Positions 51,171 to 61,619 of a stretch of DNA of 64,000 bases are shown piece after piece (the first letter of the stretch is position 1; the number at the start of each line of letters is the position of its first letter). Below the pieces are notes generated by a model. It did no database searches and had not been told where the DNA came from. It worked only from the letters and a program-made list of their open reading frames with translations. Source of the DNA: Cepaea nemoralis (taxonomy: Eukaryota > Mollusca > Gastropoda > Stylommatophora > Helicidae). The DNA lies in contig JACEFZ010027942.1 in NCBI GenBank assembly GCA_014155875.1, forward strand, positions 229,501-293,500, in the 5' to 3' direction. The position numbers were made by a program, and so were the translations under genes.

Positions 51171-51663
51171 CTGTTACAATTTGCAATCAAACTTCTTATC
51201 ATGGCATCTTCTATAATTATAAGCTAATGCACATGGGCACTGTAATTCTTGGTTGTGAGAATAATACCCAAATAACATATTTCTGTCATAAAATGGAACC
51301 TGACATGTCACATTTGCTGTGATGATGTTTAAATATTTCTGCCATGAGTATATGAATGTTGGGTGTTCTATCTGTAATATTCAGCTTACTTCCAAACAGG
51401 GTTTCGAAGCAATCTATTTCTGTTCTCCATGATAGATTTGCCTTTACTGTTTCTTATCATTATGGATATTTCCAATCTATTTCTCAATCATGCAATCAAT
51501 ATATAGTAATATAATGTACCTATTTTCTACTCTTCTGGCTGGATCTCTTGCCTTCTCTTGTACATTACATTCTTAACAACACCCCCACTGCCAGATTTTG
51601 CATTGTGATTCTTTTGTTTGTTTACACATGATTCATATCTATACAAGAATATTTACATATGAC
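51171..51663. other. No recognised feature
   Basis: AT-rich non-coding sequence. Confidence 0.4.
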
Positions 51664-53065
51664 TGAACTGATTTGAGTTGAGTCAAGAACCGACATCACA
51701 ACACTCACTAGGGACTTTCCTATACGTGCTCCGTCCTTATCTTCAACAGCAAATGGAGAGTCCCAATACTAATAATATCAGTTTTTTTTTAAATGTTAGT
51801 TGCATATCCTTTACAGGACGTGACAATCAACTGCATTTGTTTGCTGTTTGTGATCTCTTGGCAAGTTTACGTTCAGTAGTTTCTCATTGCTTCTGAACGA
51901 CAGGCACCCAAACCATTTTTAAAAAAAAACCAACACAAGGTTGTCTGCTGCCAAATCACCTGCAGCCATGTTTCAAACTTGACATGCAGGATTATGAACT
52001 GTGGCCATAACCCCTTCACCGCAGGGCCGGTAATGATATCAGTAGCAGTGTCATAATATGCCTGACTGGCCTTTCCTCTGAATCCTGAGTGTTGGCCAGA
52101 TCCTCTGGTCACTCCCTGCAGCACCATTCTCTCCAGGTTGTGATGATCTATCTGTTCTTCTGCACTATACACACGATTCCAAAGGGTCCCGACCATGTCC
52201 GCATTATCTTGCACCAATACCACACTGAGCGGTGCAGAACCAGCCAATCTGTCCACCTGTTCAATTCCCACCACACCAGCATGTTCTGGGGAAAACATCC
52301 AACAGATGTTCTCTATTTTTTATTGTTGAATTGAAACCTGTCATTCTGTCCGAAGCATGCCTGTCTTCACCTTTCTCATCATACTTTTGACTCCATTACA
52401 ATAAAGACATGCATGTGCTGTTTGTCATCCAGCTCCACCAGAATGCCTTCATTCTCAGATTAGATGTTGTGGTATAATATGCTAGGCTCTCCTGGAACAA
52501 ACACCAACCAGCAACTATTGCCAAAACTCCATAGGAACTTCTTTACCTCTTAGCACAGAGCCATCTGTATAGATGATTACATCGCCTGGGCGTGAATTGT
52601 CATGAATCAGTTGTTGCACCTCCCATTCTGCACAACCAGCCAGGTAACCTTGCATTCCCAATCTGATGTTTTTATGACCTGCACAGGTCTGTCTTTTCCT
52701 CTGGCATTTTGACCCACTCCCCTCTTCTTCAAATATTCTCATGCAAGCACACTTCTCTGATTGTGTCCTCTGCCTGAGTCCTCCATGATTTTCCTCTGAT
52801 CAGCCAGTGGCCTTTAACTGTGTCCAGGGCTTCATGCAGGGGGTGTTCCATGTCTAGTTACTCAGAGATATGACTTAGTCGGCAGCACCTTGGCCCTGTT
52901 TGCAATCGTGGGCATACACGCTACTGATGTGTCCCTTCCGCATCTCAGTATCATCAGCATAGCTTTATTTTTCAAACGCTCTAGTTTCACCAAATGACTC
53001 TTTGACACTGTGAGAAGTCCCAATCCATACTCAGTTACTGAGAGAATCAGACATTCGTAAATATT
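51664..53065 (-). mobile_element. LINE-R longest copy, split by a SINE-A
   Basis: From 53065 down, the minus strand encodes TEYGLGLLTVSKSHLVKLER, LKNKAMLMILRCGRDTSVAC (the LINE thumb region after the reverse transcriptase), then across frame breaks VIIYTDGSVLRGKEV (RNase H first Asp, near 52565), TAHACLYCNGVKSMMRKVKT, SPEHAGVVGIEQVDRLAGSA (last RNase H motif, with His replacing Trp in SPWHAG), and ERMVLQGVTRGSG. The 3' end CAAGAACCGACATCACAACA follows to the right of a SINE-A inserted at 51782-52030. Stops and frameshifts throughout make it inactive. The reverse-transcriptase core is missing. Confidence 0.85.
51782..52030 (-). repeat. SINE-A full-length copy with target-site duplication
   Basis: A 249-bp copy inserted in LINE-R and flanked by TAATAATATCAG (51770-51781) and TAATGATATCAG (52031-52042). 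In sense it starts CCGGCCCTGCGGTGAAGGGG and ends GGATATGCAACTAACATTT plus A-rich tail. This copy fixes the family's ends. Confidence 0.92.
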
Positions 53066-53127
53066 AAAATAAATGATTTCTTGTCTCCAAATCTGTAGGT
53101 TTATTTATTTTTTAATTACTTATAAAT

Positions 53128-53361
53128 GGGGTGTTTGTAACGTCTCACTACACTTTGTATTTAGAACAAATTTGAAACAATTCTTTCTTTCACTGATAAC
53201 ACCATTCTGTTTGGAGTGCAAAAAATTACTCCAGCAGACAACAGCCATCTTCTGCGTATTTCTTCACAATGGACTGTGGAGCACATTTTTTTATGACATT
53301 ATGTACTTCATTTTTCACATTTGTTCTACATACAAAGTGTAGTGAGATTTTACAAACACCC
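53128..53361. mobile_element. MITE with long terminal inverted repeats
   Basis: A 234-bp element. The left end GGGGTGTTTGTAACGTCTCA and the reversed right end GGGTGTTTGTAAAATCTCAC keep matching inward through CACTACACTTTGTAT.TAGAA, giving about 45 bp of inverted repeat at about 90% identity. The flanks are near-identical: ATTACTTATAAAT (53115-53127) and AGTACTTACAAAT (53362-53374). It has no coding frame. The duplication length points to a Mutator-like or Merlin-like superfamily more than Tc1/mariner, but this is tentative. Confidence 0.82.
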
Positions 53362-53374
53362 AGTACTTACAAAT

Positions 53375-54107
53375 TCGTTTTGCATTGATTTTCACAGTGG
53401 TGTGAGCATTGGTTGTTCAGAAAGTAACTGCAAACTAGTGAATATAAAAACTTTCTAGAAAATCACTGCAGCTTAATACCTGAAACAATCTCCAGCAAGT
53501 TTTTCACACAATATTAATGTTAATATTAATAATAATAAACTGTTGTTACAAACAAATATTTCAACATTATAACCGCAACCAACTAAAACAAAACTTGTAA
53601 ACGTTGCCAATCACAAATGCTGGCTTTTCATCACAACTGTTTGAAAATCCCAGTTCCAAATCTGACTTCATGCTCAGAAAGAGTTAACCCATTAAGCTGT
53701 TACAATAAATTTATGATTGTTATTCTCAAGAAACACCAAAGAAGTATAACCATTTCTTATTGTTCATGAAAGCTATGTGACTATTCCATTACATTATTAC
53801 ATATGTAAGGGCAGAATTAGCCTGAGCCGTCATAATGAAATAAACAAATGTAGCAATATTTCCAGGGGCTTCCTCATCATCAAGCTCTATTAAACGTAAA
53901 CATAAATTCTAAAATAAAATCTAAAACACATCAGGCAAAATCAGAAAATGAAAAATAACCAAGTACCATTTTGTTTTGAATCATCCTTACATATGATTAT
54001 CTTTTATGGTATCAATGTCTTAAGGTATCCATCACTTATGGTATCCATAACTTCATTTGTGTCAATGTTGTAGCTTCACTTAAAAATAAGCCCACTGCCT
54101 TTATGAA
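53375..54107. other. Non-coding; weak SINE-A trace
   Basis: 53395-53470 (TTGTTCAGAAAGTAACTGCA) looks like a worn SINE-A middle. The rest is AT-rich and unrecognised. Confidence 0.45.
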
Positions 54108-54310
54108 CAAGAGCCGCTGTAATGTTGTGACTAGCGAACTTGCCTGCCAGCTCAATGGTCATGGATTAGAATCTGCATTGAGGCGGACTTTTTAAACTGA
54201 CCCATGATACTGACCACATCACCCACCGCGTGCTGATTGGTTTATACAAATACACGTCTAGCAAAGTATGTCTAAAGTGCCTTATCATGTGTAAAAGGGC
54301 CCGTTACTTG
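54108..54310 (+). repeat. SINE-D copy
   Basis: Head GAGCCGCTGTAATGTTGTGA, CTTGCCTGCCAGCTCAATGG and GGATTAGAATCTGC (worn B-box). Body TGATACTGACCACATCACCC and GCTGATTGGTTTATAC. The 3' end is ATGTGTAAAAGGGCCCGTTA, which resembles part of the 44-bp satellite unit. Confidence 0.75.
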
Positions 54311-54497
54311 TTTTTTGTACCCCTTTTCTAGAGTGGTCTATAAAAATATACAGCTAGCATCATATGCTCAAGGCATGTAAAACATACTTTTTTAATTTTT
54401 TACTTTTTACGAGTCATACAATAATGATTATGATTTTAACATTTATATAGCCTCCAGACTTGACCAGTCTTAGAATGAGTAGTAATGTTAACTGTTT

Positions 54498-54647
54498 TCT
54501 CCTTCTTCTGTGTTCATCCGGTGGGTTTTTTTTCGGACGTGATTGCGTTGTGCCTGTTTACAGCAGAGCTGCGTTCTTGCGCTGTTAGGCCGACACATCT
54601 GACTTCTGCGGGCATTTGTTGACAGGGTTAACCTTCCCGGGGATGTT
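54498..54647 (+). repeat. Repeat B copy 2
   Basis: CTTCTTCTGTGTTCATCCGG, TTTACAGCAGAGCTGCG, GGCCGACACATCTGACTTC and GTTAACCTTCCCGG. Same orientation and length as the other copies. Confidence 0.8.
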
Positions 54648-54649
54648 AA

Positions 54650-55466
54650 CTATTATTTATTGAGCCTCCAGATTTGACCAGCATACAAGAGGAAGTGTCT
54701 TTAACATGTATTTCATGTTTTTAATATTCCTGTAGCTGCTCGATTCGACCGGTCATAAAATGAATGTTTTTTTCTATTTCTCTGGCCTCAGATTTGATTA
54801 CCCCTATTATACACAATATGCACTGTACTCAAGATTTCGCAGTATTTATTAACTTAAATATCCATTTAAGATTGCATTTACATAATGCTTTTGGAGTCTT
54901 GCAACTTTTAACTTGCGGAACAGCATAATTATTTTGTTGGGCAACTTCAATCTGCACATAAAATTATGACGAAGCAAACAGCAAAATATAATGTTCATAT
55001 ACACATATTCATCTGTTTCACCTTCTGCATTTATTGATCTCACAGCAACAGTTTGATTAATGCTCAACTTTTTTGTTTCAATCTATAAGCAACATCAACA
55101 AATAAAGTTACTTGTCAAATGGGTAACTGAACATTAAACTCTAAACACTAAAATTAATAATTAACTTTTTAAGAGTACAGGGTCCACAAATAAGGTACAC
55201 AATCCGAGATACTTGCAAGCTTGTATTGAAAAGCACATAGACACTGAATTACAGAATTTTGTACTTAAAGTATACTGGCAATTACAAAGATTGTTTCTGC
55301 ATTTCAAGACATCATATTTTATCAGCAGGAATTTCAATGGCACAAAGAAATCTTCATTATTTTCCTGGACTCTTCCAACAGATATTAATTGTAAATTTTG
55401 ATTGTTCATAGTGTTATAAAAAACAACACTAAAAATGCATATTTTTGTTCACTTCTGAAGCGGATG
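54650..55466. other. Kelch gene 3' UTR and flank
   Basis: AT-rich sequence downstream of the Kelch stop. AATAAA on the minus strand at 55035-55030, about 430 nt past the stop, is a reasonable poly(A) signal. No other gene is seen. Confidence 0.45.
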
Positions 55467-56336
55467 TTATTCCATAACACCCTCGGCGGCACAATTGTCA
55501 CTGATACCGTGAAACTTCCCCTGGTCCTGCATTAATTGATACAGAAGACTTTTGGGCAGGGGCAGCAAGCAACACTGGTAGCGTGTCTGTTGGTCTGGCT
55601 TGTGAATGACCAAACACTCCCATGTGTTGGTATGTCTGTTAAACGAGCGAACTGTCTGAACCTCTCTGCCCATGTCAAGCTCACCGACCACAAGAATGTC
55701 CTCCCCATCAAACAGAACTCCGGCAATATGTGAATTTTCTCCTACGGTACACATGCCGTGAGTGCCAGACCTCATCTGAACAGGCATCCAGTAATCATTT
55801 TTCTCGGAATAAAATTCTGTACCGCAAAGCTTTAGGCTGTGACCTGTATGTGCGGCACTAGGGCATTCAATGCGACGAAACCCCCCCAAACACATAAATA
55901 TCATTTCCTACAGCAACAGCTCGAGCATCGCATCTCCTCTCTCTCATGGGCGACACCACATACCATGTCAGCGAACGTGTGTCAAATACTTCCACTGACT
56001 CATAGAATTTGCCGATGATTCCACCTCCCAAGACAAAGATCTTTGGTCCTGCTGCAGCGTAGCATGCCCAAGCCCTTTTCATATTCATATCGGGCAGGGG
56101 CTTCCATTTGTTTGTGAACACATCGTAAACTTCCATGGACAAAAGTGGGTCTGTCATGTCATTGCTCCCACCAATGGCATATATATGGTTCTCAATGGCT
56201 ACAAACCCAAACCCGACACGGGCATGGTTCATGGGAGCAACTTGTGTCCAACAATTTTTGAAGGGATCATATTTTTCACAGCTGTTTAGTATTCTACAAT
56301 TGCTGTCTCGGCCTCCAGCTACATACATATATCCAC
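55467..56336 (-). CDS. Kelch gene terminal exon
   Basis: Holds most of Kelch repeat 1 through repeat 6 and the C-terminal tail (KSLLYQLMQDQ to GVME). The frame changes at 55881-55887. Both halves show clear Kelch spacing, so the two open frames belong to one exon. Confidence 0.85.
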
Positions 56337-59300
56337 CTGAAACATCACATAGATATGTTTAGTTCATCATTAAAACACTAACATAAACAGATTATTACAT
56401 TTGCTGTTATGGAACTTCTATCTTAAAACTGTCAGTCATATAAGTTTATGCATTACTTTTGCTACGCTATGGTTAACAACTCCAACTTGTGTTTCACTTG
56501 TACTGCATCACTACAGCTACACAAGAGTTAACATCTGCTACTTGTGTGTTCCTCTTGTATTGCTACACTATAGTTAACTGTTACTTATGTGTTCCTCTTG
56601 TATTGCTACACTATAGTTAACTGTTACTTGTGTGTTTCTCTTGTATTGCTACACTATAGTTAACTGTTACTTGTGTGTTCCTCTTGTATTGCTACACTAT
56701 AGTTAACTGTTACTTGTGTGTTTCTCTTGTATTGCTACAATATAGTTAACTGTTACTTATGTGTTCCTCTTGTATTGCTACAATATAGTTAACTGTTACT
56801 TGTGTGTTCCTCTTGTATTGCTACAATATAGTTAACTGTTACTTGTGTGTTCCTCTTGTATTGCTACAATATAGTTAACTGTTACTTGTGTGTTTCTCTT
56901 GTATTGCTACAATATAGTTAACTGTTACTTGTGTGTTCCTCTTGTATTACTACAATATAGTTAACTGTTACTTGTGTGTTTCTCTTGTATTGCTACACTA
57001 TAGTTAACTGTTACTTATGTGTTCCTCTTGTATTGCTACACTATAGTTAACTGTTACTTATGTGTTTCTCTTGTATTGCTACAATATAGTTAACTGTTAC
57101 TTGTGTGTTCCTCTTGTATTGCTACAATATAGTTAACTGTTACTTGTGTGTTTCTCTTGTATTGCTACAATATAGTTAACTGTTACTTATGTGTTCCTCT
57201 TGTATTGCTACAATATAGTTAACTGTTACTTATGTGTTTCTCTTGTATTGCTACAATATAGTTAACTGTTACTTATGTGTTTCTCTTGTATTGCTACAAT
57301 ATAGTTAACTGTTACTTATGTGTTCCTCTTGTATTGCTACAATATAGTTAACTGTTACTTGTGTGTTCCTCTTGTATTGCTACACTATAGTTAACTGTTA
57401 CTTGTGTGTTTCTCTTGTATTGCTACACTATAGTTAACTGTTACTTGTGTGTTTCTCTTGTATTGCTACACTATAGTTAACTGTTACTTATGTGTTTCTC
57501 TTGTATTGCTACAATATAGTTAACTGTTACTTATGTGTTTCTCTTGTATTGCTACAATATAGTTAACTGTTACTTGTGTGTTCCTCTTGTATTGCTACAA
57601 TATAGTTAACTGTTACTTGTGTGTTCTCTTGTATTGCTACACTATAGTTAACTGTTACCTGTGTGTTTCTCTTGTATTGCTTCAATATAGTTAACTGTTA
57701 CTTGTGTGTTTCTCTTGTATTGCTACACTATAGTTAACTGTTACCTGTGTGGTTTCTCTTGTATTGCTACACTATAGTTAACTGTTACTTGTGTGTTTCT
57801 CTTGTATTGCTACACTATAGTTAACTGTTACCTGTGTGTTTCTCTTGTATTGCTACACTATAGTTAACTGTTACTTGTGTGTTTCTCTTGTATTGCTACA
57901 ATATAGTTAACTGTTACCTGTGTGTTTCTCCTTTATTGCTACATTATAGTAACAACCACTACTTTGTTTCTCTTGAACTGCAGCATTACTGCTACACTAT
58001 AGCTAACAAATGCTACTTGTGTGTTTCTCTGGTACTGTTACACTATAGTTAACTGCTACCTGTGTTTCTCTTGTACTGTTACACTATAGTTAACTGCTAC
58101 CTGTGTTTCTCTGGTACTGTTACACTATAGTTAACTGCTACCTGTGTTTCTCTTGTACTGTTACACTATAGTTAACTGCTACCTGTGTTTCTCTTGTACT
58201 GTTACACTATAGTTAACTGCTACCTGTGTTTCTCTTGTACTGCATCATAACTGCCAAACTGAAGCTAGAAGATGTTGTTAGTGTCTCCGTCATAAAGCAC
58301 TCCCATCTTCAGTTGCTGGCAGATTACAATCACTATATTCTTCTTCTTCTTCTGCGTTCGTCCAGAATGTTGTTTTAAGCGTAATTGCGTTGTGCCTGTT
58401 TACAGCAGAGCTGTGATTTTGAACCTTTCGGCCGACACATCCGACTTCTTCAGGCATTTGTTGGCCGGGTTACCTTCCCGAGCGATCACCAAACTATCTC
58501 CTATGTTATGATGCTGGACTAAACACCTGTGGAAGATTTGATTTATGTATGCTATTCAACCAGAGTTTCTGCGGTAGTGCAGTGGTTAGCTTGCTTGCCT
58601 GCCAGTTTGGTGGCCATATGTTCAAATCTCCATCAAGGCAGGGATTTTATTGAACTGACTCAGGTTCCCACGTCAGCCCAGCCTAAAACTGGTTCCAGAA
58701 AAGATGACTGCCATGAGTGCCAATTGGACTATTTAAAAAAATATGCCAGCAGCATCATTAATCCAAAATGCCTCAAGGCCAGGAAGGGGTCTTTTACTTT
58801 CTTAATTATCATTATCCAACCAGAGGTATGTCTATAATTATGACTAGCTGTCAAATTACAAAGCATGGTTTCTCTTATATTTTTAGAAATTGGATATAGT
58901 TAAGGGCTAATTGCTAATTACTGTTCCAGCTGCATGTAGCCTGCTGACGTCACAGGCTTATGGCTGCCAATGACTTACACGACTCCACAGCCTAGTATTT
59001 GTTGAACCGGTTTTGACTGAAACTGTCTAATCTATGTACAGCACAAAGTATCGCAACTTTATGACAAGCCAGAGACGGTTGAGAAGTCCCAAATTATATG
59101 ATACATCCAGGCAACTGGTCTACAGATTTTGCATGACCTGAACACTGAAGAAATGTGAGGCTGGGTCAATCCCACAACTGGTCAGGAAAAAATTCAATCC
59201 TGACATTATAGGAGATGGAACTACTGACCACTGCTATCCAATCTGAAGGTTTTTTCCAAAAGCCATTTTTCCAGAATCACTGCTTCAAAACACCAACAGC

Positions 59301-59819
59301 TATAAGTAATCTTGTGACGTGCATACCAGTTTGTTTCAGTCAGTGTCTGTGGCTTAGGAGTAGTGAAAGCAGTTCCCCTATCCGACCTATTGTGTTCAAA
59401 GTCAGCCACAAGTGATCTGGGAGCAGATCGCTTGGCATTGATTTTCACAATGGTATCAGCGTCAGCCATTCAGAAAGCAAACGCAAACTACTGAACGTAA
59501 AAATTGCGATAAAATCGCAAAGTCAATAAACGTTTGGGTTGATTGTGATGTCCTGTAAATAACATACAACTATCTTTTCAGTTTTGTTTCAGAAAGCAGG
59601 TGGACGTCATGCACAGATGTGGTGTTGGTTAAAAACAATGAAACTGTAAAATATTTAATGACGAATATATTGATCTTACCAACTTCTACTAACGCATGTC
59701 CTGTGCGTGGTATTGACATTGGAGCCAAATCAACCCAGAGATTGGTGCACACAGAAGGTTTGGACTTTACAGGGACCACAAATCTGACATAATCTTTTAC
59801 TTCCACTTCATCTTTATCC
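55467..59819 (-). CDS. Kelch-repeat (KLHL-like) gene, 3' part, two exons, one-base frame break
   Basis: Exons 59819-59680 and 56336-55467 splice in frame (GAAGTTG|GTAAGA to TTTCAG|GTGGA), giving EVGGYMYVAGG, a perfect Kelch strand. Six Kelch repeats can be read, with GG doublets at YVAGG, YAIGG, FVLGG and YVFGG, and W..L or W..V starts (LWVDLAPM, CWTQVAPM, KWKPLPDM, TWYVVSPM, YWMPVQ, TWECLV). This suits the beta-propeller that binds substrate in CUL3 ubiquitin-ligase adaptors. The usual N-terminal BTB and BACK domains would lie upstream and were not found up to 64000. A run of seven C at 55881-55887 shifts the frame after YVFGG. With six, the frame continues 289 codons to the stop, so a sequencing or assembly error is likely. 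The gene keeps its intron, so it is not a processed copy. The KLHL member was not determined. Confidence 0.85.
56430..57955. repeat. 43-bp minisatellite in the Kelch intron, about 32 regular units
   Basis: The unit is TTACTTGTGTGTTTCTCTTG followed by TATTGCTACACTATAGTTAACTG. Alternate bases occur at three main positions (ACTTGT/ACTTAT, GTTCC/GTTTC, CACTATAG/CAATATAG). The left end (56430-56570) holds diverged ancestral-looking units. Confidence 0.95.
58015..58245. repeat. 41-bp derivative of the Kelch-intron minisatellite, five to six units
   Basis: Unit GCTACCTGTGTTTCTCTTGT then ACTGTTACACTATAGTTAACT. It is related to the 43-bp unit but has two fewer bases and fixed differences, so it is a separately amplified subfamily. 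Confidence 0.9.
58341..58488 (+). repeat. Repeat B copy 3, in the Kelch intron
   Basis: CTTCTTCTTCTTCTGCGTTC, TTTACAGCAGAGCTGTG, GGCCGACACATCCGACTTC and GGGTTACCTTCCCG. Confidence 0.8.
58566..58803 (+). repeat. SINE-D copy, in the Kelch intron
   Basis: Head GCGGTAGTGCAGTGGTTAGC with CTTGCCTGCCAG and a worn B-box TGTTCAAATCTCC, body, and a 3' end CTCAAGGCCAGGAAGGGGTC. It has the best A-box (TAGTGCAGTGG) of the family. Confidence 0.75.
59400..59575 (+). repeat. SINE-A divergent copy, in the Kelch intron
   Basis: GATTTTCACAATGGTATCAG, CATTCAGAAAGCAAACGCAA, ACTACTGAACGTAAAAATTG and GTGATGTCCTGTAAATAAC. It lies about 100 bp from the splice donor at 59679. Confidence 0.7.
59680..59819 (-). CDS. 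Kelch gene internal exon
   Basis: A 140-nt exon between acceptor TATCCTGCAG|G and donor GAAGTTG|GTAAGA. It reads DKDEVEVKDYVRFVVPVKSK, then a linker and WVDLAPMSIPRTGHALVEVG, the start of Kelch repeat 1. The first base completes a codon from a missing upstream exon. Confidence 0.8.
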
Positions 59820-59829
59820 CTGCAGGATA

Positions 59830-60269
59830 AACATTTACATCATAGGTTCATTTCTTTATTAAGTTGACCACATTAAACTTAATAAATGTTTACCTTTTAT
59901 ATTTATTTCACTGAATGGCAGTGAAAATAAATCACTTTTATAATAAATAAAACTAAAGTTATGATCTATTTATTATTGTGTACAAAGTAGCTGACATGTG
60001 AAAGACATGTTTGTTGTTAGTAGAGAAAGAACCAGCCAGGTGCAAAGAAAACAATAATATTACACAATATTTTACCTATATCAAAAGTCAACACACTGTT
60101 AACGAACTGGAAGAACAAGTTAAATGTGAAAGAGATCAAAGAACATATGAGACTAAGTTGCACAATGGTGCAGCAAAATATATTAATAATGTAAATTGAG
60201 CTCAAAAGAGAATAAGACTTTTTAGCACGGTTCTGTTGTCTCAAAAGCTACCTTTCTGACAACAACAAA
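59830..60269. other. Probable Kelch intron or upstream sequence
   Basis: AT-rich. I searched the minus strand for a BTB or BACK exon ending two bases into a codon and found none that is convincing. Confidence 0.4.
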
Positions 60270-60500
60270 AAAGTTAGTTACATATCCTTTACAGGACACT
60301 GCAGTGAACCCTAGTACTTTTTGTTGTAAGTGATTTCTTGACCAAGTAGTTTGCCATTGCTTTCTGAACGACCAGCACTCGTACCATTGCATGAAAACCT
60401 GTGTAAGGTGATCTGCTTAAAAAATGCCCATAGCTGTGTTTCGAACACGGTATGCAGGATTAGGAATTGCATTCATTAGATCTTTGCCACAGTGCCAACA
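60270..60500 (-). repeat. SINE-A copy, reverse
   Basis: GTTAGTTACATATCCTTTAC, GTAGTTTGCCATTGCTTTCT, GAACGACCAGCACTCGTACC, AGCTGTGTTTCGAACACGG, then a worn head at the right. Confidence 0.82.
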
Positions 60501-60894
60501 TCTGTCAAAAGATATTTAAAATGTTCTCCTTGCTTCAATTAGGAAGTAACACATGTTTCTAAACAGCAAAGTATCATGTCAAGTCAGGTTATTCAGTCTA
60601 GTATAAAGTTTCGTAACATACCATACTTTCCTTTCTCGATATGTGACCTACTCATAAACTTACTCTTGGGAAGATGTGGTTTCCCCTTGTTTTCCACATC
60701 TTATTTGGTGGTTTGCAACCATCTTTGACTACAATTTCATGTCAGAACAGGTGCCTCAAGTGCAGAGATGTCCACTAATTTCAGTGAATACACCATCCGC
60801 ATAGCTGTGTTTGAGACACCCTTGTGTTGCCTGTCCTCTAGGAGGTGCAGTTGGGACATTCCCGTCCTTGAGCTGAGATCATGACAGCATCTCT

Positions 60895-61615
60895 CATCCT
60901 CTCCAGCGTTCTTCATACTCTCCAACATTTCTCATACTCTCCAGCATTTCTCATACTCTCCAGCGTTTCTCATACTCTCTACCATTTCTCATACTCTCCA
61001 GCATTTCTCATACTCTCCAGCATTTCTCATACTCTCCAGCATGTCTCATACTCTCTAGCATTTCTCACTCTCCAGCATTTCACATACTCTCCAATGTTTC
61101 TCACACACTCCAGCATTTCTCATACTCTCCAATGTTCTCACACACTCCAGCATTTCTCATACTCTCCAGCATGTCTCATACTCTCCAATGTTTCTCACAC
61201 ACTCCAGCATGTCTCATACTCTCCAATGTTTCTCACACACTCCAGCATGTCTCATACTCTCCAATGTTTCTCACACACTCCAGCATTTCTCATACTCTCC
61301 AATGTTTCTCACACACTCCAGCATTTCTCATACTCTCCAATGTTTCTCACACACTCCAGCATTTCTCATACTCTCCCATGTTTCTCACACACTCTAGCAT
61401 GTCTCATTCTCTCCAGCATGTCTCATACTCTCCAGCATTTCTCATACTCTCCAATGTTTCTCACACACTCCAGCATGTCTCATACTCTCCAATGTTTCTC
61501 ACACACTCCAGCATGTCTATACTCTCCAGCATGTCTCATACTCTCCAGCATGTCTCATACTCTCCAGCATTTCTCATACTCTCCAGCATTTCTCATACTC
61601 TCCAATGTTTTAGAG
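60895..61615. repeat. 19-bp tandem repeat with a 38-bp dimer
   Basis: The basic unit is AGCATTTCTCATACTCTCC. In the middle of the array it alternates with AATGTTTCTCACACACTCC, giving a 38-bp dimer. The plus strand is open for up to 247 codons through the array, as a repeat product. Confidence 0.93.
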
Positions 61616-61619
61616 AACA

